Below, piece after piece: positions 44,135 to 61,456 of a stretch of 64,000 nucleotides of DNA. Source of the DNA: Halisarca cf. caerulea. Taxonomy: Eukaryota > Porifera > Demospongiae > Chondrillida > Halisarcidae. The notes beneath the pieces were generated by a model that was not told the origin of the DNA, made no database searches, and was given only the letters and a program-made list of their open reading frames with translations. The position numbers and the translations under genes are program-made. Numbering within the stretch: the stretch's first letter is position 1; the number at the start of each line of letters is the position of its first letter. The stretch spans positions 1,916,301 through 1,980,300 of the forward strand of contig CAUJGJ010000040.1 in the NCBI GenBank assembly GCA_963170055.1, given 5' to 3'.

Positions 44135-44165
<31 letters not shown>

Positions 44166-44205
44166 CACACACACACACGCACATACACATGTGAACACAC
44201 ACACA

Positions 44206-44250
<45 letters not shown>

Positions 44251-44639
44251 GAACACACACACACACACAACTACACACACACACACACATACACGAACAC
44301 ATACACACATTCATATACACACAAACACACACACACACACATACAGATGCACACACAGATGAACACATCCACAAACACACCACTCACGCACACATAAACA
44401 CACTTGTACACATACATTAGTCAATCTTACCCAGTAAGGGGGGGATTCGAACTGAAATTTGGAAGCATCATCTCTGTTCTCTTGGAGTCTGAATAGTCCC
44501 TGATCATTCCCGACTTCCCAGGACAAGTACATGTTGCTGGAAGTTGACATAATTGTGTATTGATTGCTGTCACCTTGAATTTCCCACAGTTCTGGATTAT
44601 TATCACCCAATGGCTATGAAATACATGTACAATATCATA

Positions 44640-44710
<71 letters not shown>

Positions 44711-44947
44711 GACACACACATCGTCAGCTACCTCACCTTAAATGCAACTGTATTATCATCATTTGGTGTCATGCTGAGGTTTTCTTGCAAAATTGGACTG
44801 TAGATTTCATATGTATGGCTATCAGCTCTTATCCCTTGTTGAATGAACACGAATGTTACTGTCGTGAACAAAATAAGGAATGTACAGCATAGAACAGGTG
44901 CCGGGCATTGCAGTATGCACATACATTGTGTTGTGTATATGTGTGTG

Positions 44948-44997
<50 letters not shown>

Positions 44998-45866
44998 GCG
45001 GGTAAATTATGCTCGATGTTGGTCGTTAAACAAACTGGCTGATATTATCTAAGCACTAAAAAGTAAATGCCTTGTTTTTTGCCAGAACGAGATACCGTAC
45101 ACGTACAAACTTTCGTGGGATAAAACTTTTGTGGATGAACAATTTTAACAATTTTCGTGTTTTTCCGCAAATCCCCCTTTAACCCTGCCTTATTTCAGTC
45201 TTTTTTTGCTATAATCTTCCTCTGTTTCTGCAAGAAAACCATTAAAGAAATGAGCGAAGGCACTGAGTTGCTTCTCGATGTCTCCTGCTCTTTAGACAGC
45301 CATTTTGCTCATTGTACAAACCTTTACCTAAATTTTTGCGGGCTTAAATTTTTCATGCATGGCTTCCAATCCGCAAAATCCCTGAAAGTTTCATCCTGCG
45401 AAAATTTGTACACATACGGTATACATTTCTAAAATATGCTTATACAAAAGCAAGGACGTATCAATTTTGTATCTGAGAGTGTAGCTTAGTGATATGGTTG
45501 AGAGTGCATTTGCAGACCCTTCTTCAGGCCAACATTGAATTGTAAAGATTGCCATAAGTAGACTTAAATATAGAACAAAGCATAAACTTATGATGAATCA
45601 AAAAATTGAATTTTGCTGATCCATTCCATGGCTTCAATATCCAAGTTTATCTGGAAAAAAAAACACTTGTCCAGCCACGAAACACCCACACTCAGCAGCG
45701 GAGATGAAATAGATATGTTTGAGCTTTGGCTCCAGCGTAATTATAAAACTGTACAACTCATTCTAGCAGAAAACAAGATGATTTTATTCCAGTGCAATGA
45801 TAATATATGTTAATTTGTGTTATGTCCAAGTTGGACATAGCATGCATATCCATGATGTGTGTGTGT

Positions 45867-45942
<76 letters not shown>

Positions 45943-47160
45943 ATGTGCATTTTAGCCTCCATATAATATAAGTACGACAAAATATTTAATTCTGATTCAT
46001 AATTCATAATGTTGATGAACAGTGTACAACATTACGCAATATGAATCAGTGTGCAGTGTTCTTCTGATATTTTACATGTCACATGGCAAGTCACAGAGAG
46101 TGCCTTACTTTGATACCAAGATGAATCTTGCAACGGCTTGTTTCTCAAAGGATCTGCGTGTGCCTTGAGTTGAGCACTCTCACTGAGAGTATCCACATAA
46201 GCATTTCTACTGATTTCCTCTGCGATCGATGCTTGTGCTACATACTGATGAAACATATACTATGGCAGTTGTTTGTCATATACTAAGGTATAGCCGGATA
46301 GGTTGGCGGGAAGAAAATTAGGCAAATTGTGCCTGATTCGAACATTGGCTGTCTCAATTTTGGCAATTGCCTTCGCAGACACTATAATTATATTCATAAT
46401 CTATGAATAATCACATGCCTTAATTGGAGAAGATGGCTGTACAACAGCACAAATGCACTGTGGACTTGGGGAAGATTGAAAAAAGCTTGTACAACAGCAC
46501 AAATGCACTGTGGACTTGGGGAAGATTGAAAAAAGCTTGTACAACAGCACAAATGCACTGTGGACTCAGGGAAGATTGAAAAAAGCTTGTGCAACAGCAC
46601 AAATGCACTGTGGACTTGGGGAAGATTGAAAAATGCTTGTACAACAGCACAAATGCACTGTGGACTTGGGGAAGATTGAAAAATGCTTGTAAAATAAAGC
46701 AAGGAATGGCAATGGAGTTCTCCATGGACAGCAGCATACGTGCGCATTACAATTTTCAAGAGTTCTGTACCCCAAGCTTCTGGTAGTCAGCAATTGTTTT
46801 GCAAAAAAAGCAATCCAGACTACCCATACATCATTGAAGTTGACAGCAGAGTATTGAGGCACGTTCCTCCGCAAATATATATATAATTTGTTATAATTAT
46901 ATCTCAGAACGAGCATGATATCCAGGTTATTGCCCAAGACCGAGGCGAAGCCGAGGTCACGGGCGATGACTTGGATATCATGCAAGTGAATTGGGATATA
47001 ACTAACTTCTATCCCATGCAAATTGTTTTTCAATTAGTAGACTAAATTGGTAATAATTGATTTCATTAACACCTAATTGATTCAATTAACACCTGGTTAT
47101 TGCCCATGCTAACTACCACATATGCCCAGGTTTTCCTTAATCTTTCACAAACTGGGATAG

Positions 47161-47203
<43 letters not shown>

Positions 47204-47236
47204 GGTTAGATAGATAGATAGATAGATTGATCGATC

Positions 47237-47276
<40 letters not shown>

Positions 47277-47526
47277 TAGATAGATTGATAGATAGATAGA
47301 TAGATAGATATTCTATTATAATGGCTAGGTAGTATAAAAGTATCTATGGTTTCTTCAGTGAAATGTCACAATATCAATTTTGTGGATTATAATTTGGCGG
47401 TGGACGCAAAAACCGCCAATCCACCAAAGCAAATTCCCTACCAACCTTTCCTGCTATACCGTATATGCATTTTGCATATTATGTGTGCTAGTGTACGTGT
47501 GCGCGCGCGCGTGTGTGTGTGTGCGT

Positions 47527-47584
<58 letters not shown>

Positions 47585-47613
47585 GTGTGTGTGTGTATGT
47601 GTGTGTGTGTGTG

Positions 47614-47678
<65 letters not shown>

Positions 47679-48543
47679 ACTAGGCATGAGCCAATTATTC
47701 ACCAAATACCACCTATTATTTTATTCAATTATTTGTCCAAACTCCACCGATTACTCTCAAATGCACACCCTATTATTCAGCTGCAATGCCTTCCTCGGAT
47801 GATGGTGTGCACTGTAACTTTGTTGCTAAAGTTTCCCACTTGTAAAGAGTCGTATTCATGAGAACTTAGAAGACTCCACATTATTAATTTTATACTCACT
47901 GTAGCATGAATTATGTGGTCTTATATGTATACGTATTCTAAAGGGAATACGTACTTCCTACTGTGAAATCAAAGAGCCATTTAGAGGGAAAGAAAAACCT
48001 GTGTTGAGACGATCAGCCATTTTGTGGTACAATGTTTTGAATGTTCCCTATTATTAGCAAATTATTCCTGATTCACAGAGGGACCGATTATTCATGAAAT
48101 TATGTGCACATAATTGGCTCATGCCTAGTGTGCACATGTGTATAGAGTCTGCAGTTGCAAATAAAGGAGTTGGTACATTGCTCAAGCATGTATGTAGCAC
48201 ATGTGAATGTTAATGCATGAATGATAACAAGCAGAATAACTTCCTCACTGTACATAGTTCTCGGTTGGTAACTCGATTGATGTTTGTTTTGATAAATCTT
48301 CTCTGATCATCTGAAAATTCACTTCTATTCCTGAAGTTTAAGAACCCTGCAAGAGCCTGACAAGAATAAAAACAACTATAGATGTGGCAGGTCATAATAG
48401 AATTCGAAAGTTATTATGAATAAATTATATTGCAGAAATGGCCGTAAAATTTAGACGTGTTTTATGTGTACAAATCACCTTGCAATGTCCCAAAAGCGCT
48501 TATATACATTGCGTTCGTCATCAGTCACGTAGAGATCGTCCAT
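39670..48543 (-). CDS. Six-exon gene of unknown family, beta-trefoil-like segment
   Basis: Exons (minus): 48543-48479 (ATG, MDDLYVTDDERN), 48356-48249, 46244-46109, 44858-44737, 44613-44431, 39831-39670 (stop TGA). All junctions have AG/GT sites, and phases agree from exon 2 onward (0, 1, 0, 0). The exon 1 to 2 junction is off by one as I read it, so exon 1's donor or exon 2's acceptor may differ. The protein is ~255 residues. Exons 4-5 give alternating short beta-strand-like units (PELWEIQGDSNQYTIMSTSS, MYLSWEVGNDQGLFRLQE, SKFQFE) that resemble a beta-trefoil of ricin/FGF style. No signal peptide at the assigned start, so probably cytoplasmic. The family is not recognised. Introns hold microsatellites, a minisatellite and MITEs. 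Confidence 0.6.
39851..40016. repeat. (GT)n microsatellite in the last intron
   Basis: An interrupted GT tract, 5' (gene sense) of the last acceptor at 39832-39833. Confidence 0.9.
40691..42665. mobile_element. TTAA element, 16-bp exact ends
   Basis: TTAA at 40691-40694 and 42662-42665; ends CACATCTTGCACCATA and TATGGTGCAAGATGTG, exact. The right side repeats GGGCGCATACGGCGTATGGT twice (~42588 and ~42633). An open frame at 40777-41091 (about 100 residues, including KVAVIGCCDAHRYPHFEQVC) is of unknown kind and may be a remnant of its coding region. It contains a further TTAA element. Confidence 0.8.
41247..42217. mobile_element. TTAA MITE with palindrome GCCACTTAAGTGGC
   Basis: TTAA at both ends. 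Ends CCATTCACCGGTC and GACCGGTAAAGGG, inverted with two mismatches. The palindrome GCCACTTAAGTGGC lies ~50 bp inside the left end and ~20 bp inside the right end. No coding sequence. Confidence 0.8.
44106..44400. repeat. (CA)n microsatellite
   Basis: A long interrupted CA tract in the last intron of the six-exon gene; the target region of the MITE ending at 44092. Open frames through it are artefacts of the repeat. Confidence 0.95.
44641..44708. repeat. (CA)n microsatellite in intron 4
   Basis: A pure CA tract filling most of the 123-bp intron between exons 44858-44737 and 44613-44431. Confidence 0.95.
44994..45853. mobile_element. CGCAGG-family MITE, decayed, in a (GT)n tract
   Basis: Left TTGCGGGTAAATTATGCTC, right TTATGTCCAAGTTGGACATAGCATGCAT, both degenerate versions of the family ends. 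GT microsatellites adjoin both sides (44939-44995 and 45857-45942). Interior words (AAAAGCAAGGACRTAT) match 40225-40260. It lies in intron 3 of the six-exon gene. Confidence 0.6.
46441..46690. repeat. 50-bp minisatellite, five copies
   Basis: Unit begins ACAACAGCACAAATGCACTG and ends GATTGAAAAAAGCTTGT. It lies in the intron between exons 48356-48249 and 46244-46109. Because 50 is not a multiple of 3, it makes overlapping open frames on the minus strand that are not genes. Confidence 0.95.
47165..47678. repeat. (TA)n, (GATA)n and (GT)n microsatellites
   Basis: TA at 47165-47203, GATA/GATT at 47206-47311 and GT at 47498-47677 lie within 520 bp of one intron. Confidence 0.95.
47678..48130. mobile_element. 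CACTA-like MITE, 453 bp
   Basis: Exact inverted ends CACTAGGCATGAGCCAATTA and TAATTGGCTCATGCCTAGTG with TG on both sides (47676-47677, 48131-48132). The CACTA...TAGTG ends are those of the CACTA/EnSpm superfamily. Inserted at the edge of a (GT)n tract in an intron. No coding sequence. Confidence 0.85.
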
Positions 48544-49315
48544 ATGAATCGCTCAAGCAACTTCTTCTCGTGCAAACCTCAAGCCCAAGTTTGTAACATT
48601 ATCCCTATTCAGTGTAGTTCCATCAATGTTGTTTGATCATTTCAAGTGGTTCTGTGAATATAGTCTACATTACTGCTAAGAGAAATATCGACAAAATTGA
48701 TTCTGTGCCCTAATAAGGGAGAAAATACTTTGGGACCTCATGCAAGCTGTGTCCTTTGTAGAGAGATTATCCTTATTTCAAAGTGTTTTACTGCATGAAA
48801 CATGTCACATACAAGTTTGTTATACTAAGTTTTTTGTTATGCAGCCGCTGTGAGAGAAATGATATGTAGGTTAGTGGTATGTGTGCATGAGAATGTTCCT
48901 AGTAACCATCCGGGGAGGTCTGAAATGATATGGTGAAAGCTCAATGCAACACCACTTCCTAAGTGGTACAATGCCTGTTGTTTAGTGAACTTTATCACTG
49001 TTTTGTAGGATGACAATTCTCACCCAAACCAAAGATAATGAGTATGTTTGCAATCTCCAAAACATTTTGAATCTGAAATATTGAGTACGGTAGTATTACA
49101 TATGATTCAAGCCCAGAACATGCCTGCCATGCTTTACATAGGTTAGTTGTTTCCGTGTTTGGGCATTACGCAACATGCCGTCCTTTGGGTGCAATCGATT
49201 GACCTGCATGTATGGAGCACTGGATGCCCAATATGTTCATAGAGGTCAGTAGTGCTGCAGGATTTAGGAATTCGCAATTGTGTAGTAGACACTCAGTCCA
49301 TGCAGGCTCTGTCTA
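48544..49315. other. Upstream region of the six-exon gene
   Basis: No gene seen. 48700-48790 carries words (TGTCCTTTGTAGAGAGAT) shared with 56750-56960, so a pogo-like repeat fragment is present. Confidence 0.4.
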
Positions 49316-50170
49316 GGCAGGTAGTTTATGTGCATTTTACATATAAAACAAAATGGTGGTCGCTTACCTTAACCATAAATATCCCTAAATATATATTGTT
49401 TCTGTTATCATGGTGAGTAAGAGAAACGAAGGTTTCGCACAATACTTTTACATTGTAATTTTACATTGCTCCACTCAGTGAATGAATCGGCAGATTGAAA
49501 AGAATACAAAAGCAACTTGGGTTTAAAATTTAACGCGGTCCACTAAGCGGTAGTACTGCAATGAGATTTCTAATTCAAAGGGTTCCTACGGATGGTAGCT
49601 ATAACTTATCACCACAGAGGCTTTTGAAATTTTGGCCTTGTTCTTGTGTTGTGCAGCTGCAGGTTTTTCAGTGTACTGAGGTTTAAGGAAGACAAGACAA
49701 TAGGACGTACACACGAAATGAGTAGAACAAGCTATCAAATGCCTACACTAGATGCATTTTGTCACTGGGAGTGACTTTTCCCGAAGATGGGTTTATACTT
49801 CGAAGGATTATCCATGGCAAGTGGCAGGAAACTTCAACTGAGGCCATTAGGACTGATTGACACAAGGTTTATGTAGTGACACTGACACTCAGGGTAATTT
49901 GTACAATCTCCATTTACTTGAAACAACTGTTGTTCTTGTATTCTCCGAACTCACCATCTTCCCTGTTAGCGCTAAGCAGTTTCCAAACACTTCAACCTTA
50001 CAATAACGAGACTGATGAATGCCATCTGTTGTGCTGTTTACATAAGCATAATTTAATAATGCTCATGTGCAGTTATGAATATCTTTATCGAGTTATGAAT
50101 GTAGTTATATTATGTGAATGTTATAGTTTTATAATAATATGTTGTTATAACGTAGGTCACCTGCCCTGGA
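49316..50170. mobile_element. Probable CGCAGG-family MITE (TGC subfamily)
   Basis: Left GGCAGGTAGTTTATGTGC followed by the partner ACATATAAAACAAAATGG. The interior at 49580-49600 (GGGTTCCTACGGATGGTAGC) matches 13710-13745 and 14030-14050. The right end (AACGTAGGTCACCTGCC) is uncertain. Confidence 0.5.
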
Positions 50171-50236
50171 GGATCACCTGATGATGTCCACTATATCCCA
50201 TGCAGATACATCAGCTGGAGGCAGTATGGACTACAG

Positions 50237-50310
50237 CTAGTCTGGCCTGCTACGACCGTCCCACGTACGCGCCGGCGCGTACGTGGGACGGTCGTAGCAG
50301 GCCAGACTAG
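50237..50310. repeat. Perfect 74-bp palindrome, GC-rich
   Basis: Arms 50237-50273 and 50274-50310 are exact reverse complements with no spacer; the centre is ACGCGCCGGCGCGT. It is strongly GC-rich in AT-rich surroundings. No gene overlaps. Confidence 0.95.
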
Positions 50311-50625
50311 GACTAAAGCATAATATTATACTATTATATTATAGGTAGTGAATAACGTCCTTAATAATATTATTATATGATTGTGCTGAAATAGTCATCA
50401 TAGACACTCTATACTACGGTTGCGTGTCTATGATATTATTATGTACGGTGAGTATATTGTTTCCTCGGCATGACCGATATCTCAAGACTAGTGAAATTTC
50501 AAAGTATTGCAGAACCTCAAAATAATAATTATAATTATATTATTTTTGTTTGAGATCAACTCAGACCTATGCAATCAGGAAAGTATTAATGAAATCTTCA
50601 CTGAAATTGAGAAATATCGATTGGA

Positions 50626-50720
50626 TCAAAATCCACAAATCTGACTGGAAAAATCTTGAAATCTTGTGTCGTCATACATGCTGCAGCTGCCTATGTAGTT
50701 GCCCCCCCCCTGACTATCAC
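50626..50720 (-). CDS. Possible terminal exon of a small minus-strand gene
   Basis: After an acceptor-like TATTGCAATAG, the frame reads DSQGGGNYIGSCSMYDD and stops at 50626. Its phase fits the donor of the candidate first exon at 53165-53237. A run of nine G bases makes the frame fragile. Not recognised; may be chance. Confidence 0.25.
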
Positions 50721-50957
50721 CTATTGCAATATGTATAGAATGCACATTCTTATAGGTTGATATACAGTACGGCATGTGAATACACTGAGTAGTCATGCGC
50801 TCTGAGAATGGAGAAATGGCATGCACACAGTGTCCTAGTGCACTTTAGACTAAAATGATACTGTGCGGAACTAAGCAAACAGCTCATTTTCCACTGCAGC
50901 TTGAAACTATACTCTGCCATATTGTCAAACAGATGGATTTTACACATGAAATGTTTA

Positions 50958-51194
50958 TTACACGTTGAAATATATAACAATCCTTAGAATGATTGACATG
51001 CCATTGTCTAACAAAGGTGTGACAGGAACCGCAGGTGCTTCCAAAGGTACAAAAATCATTGAATCAGTGATGGGTAGACGTAGTTCAGGACAAAGACAGA
51101 TAGGAATGATTGACTGCAATATAAAACTGAAGTGAACAACTGCTAAAAAGTTCATACATTTCACCGTTTGCCTGTGGAGGGAGAGAGAGGACAA
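50958..51194 (-). CDS. Weak open frame with AATAAA at the stop
   Basis: An acceptor-like CTCTCCCTCCACAG precedes 51180. Two minus frames and one plus frame (from ~50990) are all open over the same 150 bp, so the coding strand cannot be decided. The minus frame ends FNV then TAATAAA, a possible polyadenylation word. Not recognised. Confidence 0.2.
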   Translation of the reverse strand: MSSLSLHRQTVKCMNFLAVVHFSFILQSIIPICLCPELRLPITDSMIFVPLEAPAVPVTPLLDNGMSIILRIVIYFNV

Positions 51195-51835
51195 TTAATG
51201 CAGATTTATAACAACGACATAAAGGTGAGTACACACTAGCACTACACATGATCCACCTGAATCCTACACTGTAGTAAACACGTTCAGGCAGGCCCGAGGA
51301 TATACGCTTGAGTGTGTGAAATGTGCACAGAGTCCTACACATGTTTGGGCAGGCCTGAGGGAATATGTCTGAGCATGCAAAATGTATGTGCACACATATA
51401 CAACAAGTACATCTAACGACGTACCATAGTGACCCTATTTACGTAGGACTCTATGAGAATTTTGCCATAGAGAAACCAATTATGAATCATTATTTGTGAA
51501 TATTTCAGATATCTGGCCAGCATGGTAAGCATGGTTTTGGTATGTGTATGTAAATGAGACGTGTATGGGTGAGGGTCTTATTATGCATATAAAAATCTGA
51601 ACAAAAAGCGTGATAAAACTTCCACAAACTGCACTTCTCGCATAGAGGTACAGGAGTAGTGTTGGAGTTGTGTTTAGTATTACAAAGTTCAAAGTGGATT
51701 TTCCGGGGGCAACGTCACCACATCATATGTAGAAATGGACTCTATATGAAGTAACGGAGAGTGGAGTTGGTTAGTATTGGGTACCAATTGCAAGTAGTGG
51801 CTGCCTTAACACCTGGCTCATTATGTATGAAACCT
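51195..51835. other. Spacer, no gene seen
   Basis: Contains two diverged ~70-bp repeats around GCAGGCCCGAGGATATACGC and GCAGGCCTGAGGGAATATGT (51290-51375). Confidence 0.4.
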
Positions 51836-51839
51836 GATT

Positions 51840-52400
51840 TCCTGTGTGACAGGGTGGGTATGTGTTTACGTAGTATGTGTCATGGTGTGGGGGAGGGGGA
51901 CTGTGTGACAGGGTGGGTATGTGTTCATGTAGTATGTGTCCTGGTGCGGGGGAGGGGGACTGTGTGACAGGGTGGGTATGTGTTCATGTAGTATGTGTCA
52001 TGGTGTGGGGGAGGGGGACTGTGTGACAGGGTGGGTATGTGTTTACGTAGTATGTGTCATGGTGCGGGGAGGGGCACTGTGTGACAGGGTGGGTATGTGT
52101 TCATGTAGTATGTGTCCTGGTGCGGGGGAGGGGGACTGTGTGACAGGGTGGGTATGTGTTCATGTAGTATGTGTCATGGTGTGGGGGAGGGGGACTGTGT
52201 GACAGGGTGGGTATGTGTTTACGTAGTATGTGTCATGGTGCGGGGAGGGGCACTGTGTGACAGGGTGGGTATGTGTTCATGTAGTATGTGTCATGGTGCG
52301 GGGAGGGGCACTGTGTGACAGGGTGGGTATGTGTTCATGTAGTATGTGTCATGGTGTGGGGGTTGTGTGACAGGGTGGGTATGTGTTTATGTAGTACGTA
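51840..52400. repeat. ~60-bp minisatellite, about nine copies
   Basis: The unit contains GTGTGACAGGGTGGGTATGT and CATGTAGTATGTGTC; copies differ mainly in the G run. Open in one frame per copy pair, but with no codon pattern. Confidence 0.95.
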
Positions 52401-52875
52401 TGTCTAATTGTGTGGGGGTGAAAGCTGGGTGGATCAAAGAGTACCGCGGGATTAAATCCACGATGTAGCCCAGGTCAAGTGTCTTGTCAATCTCCTGCCA
52501 GCCAAAACCCATTCATGCCTCATCAGTATTAGTAGCTGTTCATTGTCACATTAGCAGTGTTTTGCTTCACCATGACACACAATAGCTGTATCCTGCCTCG
52601 GTGTGCTACAGCAGCATAAAGGGCTGTAGTATAGGGTATAGGGTATTCTTATTTAACCTGGGGAACCTTTAGCCAGAGGCCACTGTAAGCACCCAGAACA
52701 TAGTATAGTAGTAGAATAGTATATGAAGGCAGGATACAACTATTACGTGAAGTACACTTACAATGAAACCCTGCATTCCCGACACCTTGGGACCAGAAAG
52801 GGCTGTCCTGATGAGCTCAGAGATTAAAGATTTACTATGGCAAAGCATAATGATTCATTTAATTCCAGTGACAAG

Positions 52876-53052
52876 TGTCCATAATGGACGGGTGTCCACA
52901 ATTCAGGAGTGTGGATTAGAGTGGTGCCTACAATTCACGGGTCTGGATCAGAGTGGTGTCCATAATTCAGGAGTCTGGATTAGAGGGGTGTCCGCAATTC
53001 AGGGGTCTGGATTAGAGGGGTGTCCACAATTCAGGGCTCAGGATTAGAGGGT
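52876..53052. repeat. ~32-bp minisatellite, about five copies
   Basis: The unit resembles GGTGTCCACAATTCAGGGGT plus CTGGATTAGAG. 52401-52875 before it holds no gene that I can see. Confidence 0.85.
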
Positions 53053-53164
53053 TTCCATTGTACACCTTTTCCATATTTTGCAATTAAATATTATTACAGT
53101 TCTTAGTGTGTGTGTTTTTAGCATCCTAATTTGCCACACCCATCTTCAATGGCTCTCCTCTCAC

Positions 53165-53237
53165 TTGGATACACCCTGCTCATTTTCGGGTGGGCCAGAC
53201 CATCCTTCTGCTCCTCAGTTATATATGATGATGCCAT
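53165..53237 (-). CDS. Possible first exon of a small gene
   Basis: ATG at 53237 in context ACAAAATGGC, 24 codons (MASSYITEEQKDGLAHPKMS, then RVYP), then a good donor AAGTGAGAG. Read on, the frame stays open to 53118. A TCTCACTCAG acceptor lies ~65 bp upstream, and the LYRM1 3' region has a CTCAGGTAAGT donor at ~53395, so this exon could also be part of a read-through transcript. Family not recognised. Confidence 0.35.
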
Positions 53238-53434
53238 TTTGTCGCATAAATGTTTCCGTGACAAAATTACATCGATCATCATAAAAAGGAACAGAAAGCA
53301 TGGTCTGGACTGAGTGAGACACCCCCTTAATATCCATCAATATAGAAATATTTGTATAATAAATCATGGTCAATTGGAAATATCTTATGTACTTACCTGA
53401 GTTTCCAAAGACACTCAATCTTTTGTAAATGCTA

Positions 53435-53852
53435 TCACGTGTCCTGTGACCGAATGTAAACTGGCTTCGATTGATTTGCCACTATCCTCTGCCGTTTGCT
53501 GGACTTCACGCTGGGTACGTGAAAGGGCGCGGCGTTTACGGGTCTGGGGTACGGGTTTCCATAGTGAACAGCCAGTTCCAACCTAGCATTTGCTTCCCTA
53601 AGGCATTCCCTGATATCCTCCACTTCTGTGAGAGCTTTATTCTTCCTGAGGAGAGAGTGTGACTGCATTGTCTGTTGCAAACTACTTGTACTTCTTCGCT
53701 GACAACACCTACCTGAATAACCTCCTTGCTTCTTCCTTAATGTAGTTCCTCTCCTCTATTGTTTGTAATTCGATACCACTGGATGCCTGCCATTTCCGTG
53801 CTGTACGCAGAATATCCGTGTACACTTTTAAGACTTGTCGACGGAGAGCCAT
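53435..53852 (-). CDS. LYRM1: LYRM1 homologue (LYR-motif protein 1), two exons
   Basis: Exon 1 runs 53852-53713 (ATG in GCCAT, donor CAG|GTAGGT) and exon 2 53645-53435 (acceptor CTCTCCTCAG). The 116-residue product compares with ~122 in vertebrates. Conserved parts: residues ~1-22 (VLKVYTDILRTARKWQ), ~30-50 (EERNYIKEEARRLFRKNK), NARLELAVHYGNPYPRP, and the C-terminal SKPVYIRSQDT. LYR proteins of this superfamily are small helical, mostly mitochondrial adaptors that bind acyl-carrier protein; the role of LYRM1 itself is poorly known. The LYR triplet is VYT here, a departure from the motif, while the later Phe-containing LFRKNK is kept. Start codons of this gene and of acylphosphatase are 26 bp apart on opposite strands. 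Confidence 0.9.
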
Positions 53853-53878
53853 TTTGTGAAGCAGTTGCGCAATGTAAA
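53853..53878. promoter_or_regulatory. Shared divergent leader/promoter of LYRM1 and acylphosphatase
   Basis: Only 26 bp lie between the two start codons, so the core promoter must overlap coding sequence or one or both 5' leaders. No TATA box is seen. Both ATGs sit in ATGG context. Confidence 0.6.
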
Positions 53879-55465
<1,587 letters not shown>

Positions 55466-55678
55466 CATCTTCTCCTTAAATTCTACATGCCTGCATTGAT
55501 GTGTTTTACCCTTGAATTTTTATCTCATTTTGAATACCCTCTTATTGAATTTAGTTTTATTTATCCGTTGATAGTACTACCCACCATCTGCACAAACTGA
55601 CTCAGCTGGATTCTGTCACATGCAGTATACGTATAGTGTGTAGCCATGCATGCTGGTCGATATACTGGTTGTGATATA

Positions 55679-55985
55679 CAGTCAAACCTCACTATAACGA
55701 ACCACTCAGGACCACTGAAAGGGTTCACTAGATCAGGGTGTTCACCACAGCAGGGTTCATCGAATTACAATAGAGTAGATAGGTGTGTGTGTGTGTGTTC
55801 TAAGGCTTATGCTTGTTATATCAGGGATTTCATTGTATCCATAGTCTCGCGTAGCCGAGAGCCATGCTTGCCTCCATTTTTCAAATGTGATGTCAACATT
55901 TCGGTGGGAATTAATGGTACATTTGAAAAATGGAGGCGAGACACACATTCGAGGAATACAATAATTATAGCGAGTGGTATTGCTG
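55679..55985. mobile_element. pogo/Tigger-like MITE, TA target, with internal hairpin
   Basis: Starts CAGTCAAACCTCACTATAAC and ends in a decayed inverse (TTATAGCGAGTGGTATTGCTG). TA on both sides (55677-55678, 55986-55987). Inside is a 19-bp perfect inverted repeat, 55870-55888 / 55919-55937 (GCCTCCATTTTTCAAATGT). Absent from the duplicate block at 63300-63700. Confidence 0.7.
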
Positions 55986-56125
55986 TATATAGTGCCATAT
56001 TCATAATATTTTATTTTAGATACTCCAACAAACTATTATGGTCTTGTAAACGTATACGACGTGTATAATGCTTCATAATAATAATAATAATATTATAGCA
56101 TAATTATTATGCATGACAATTGTAT

Positions 56126-56138
56126 GTCACGTGCACTA
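56126..56138 (+). promoter_or_regulatory. Conserved E-box upstream of the membrane gene
   Basis: GTCACGTGCACTA lies 24 bp before the ATG at 56163 and is kept exactly at 63708-63720 before the duplicated ATG at 63725, although surrounding bases differ. CACGTG is a bHLH-type site. Function inferred only. Confidence 0.45.
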
Positions 56139-56162
56139 GTCTAGTGTACCAGACATTAGAAA

Positions 56163-61456
<5,294 letters not shown>

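Noticed and set aside
44026..44310. Long open frames of alternating Cys-Val or His-Thr residues (also at 39832, 47346, 54817-55349, 57598-57884)
   Set aside because: They are pure translations of (GT)n/(CA)n microsatellites on both strands; no other coding sign.
46394..47033. Three overlapping minus frames with repeated HLCCCT
   Set aside because: The 50-bp minisatellite read in three frames inside an intron; no splice or start context.
51840..52400. CRISPR-like regular repeats
   Set aside because: Repeats are contiguous with no unique spacers, and the window is animal nuclear DNA; this is a minisatellite.
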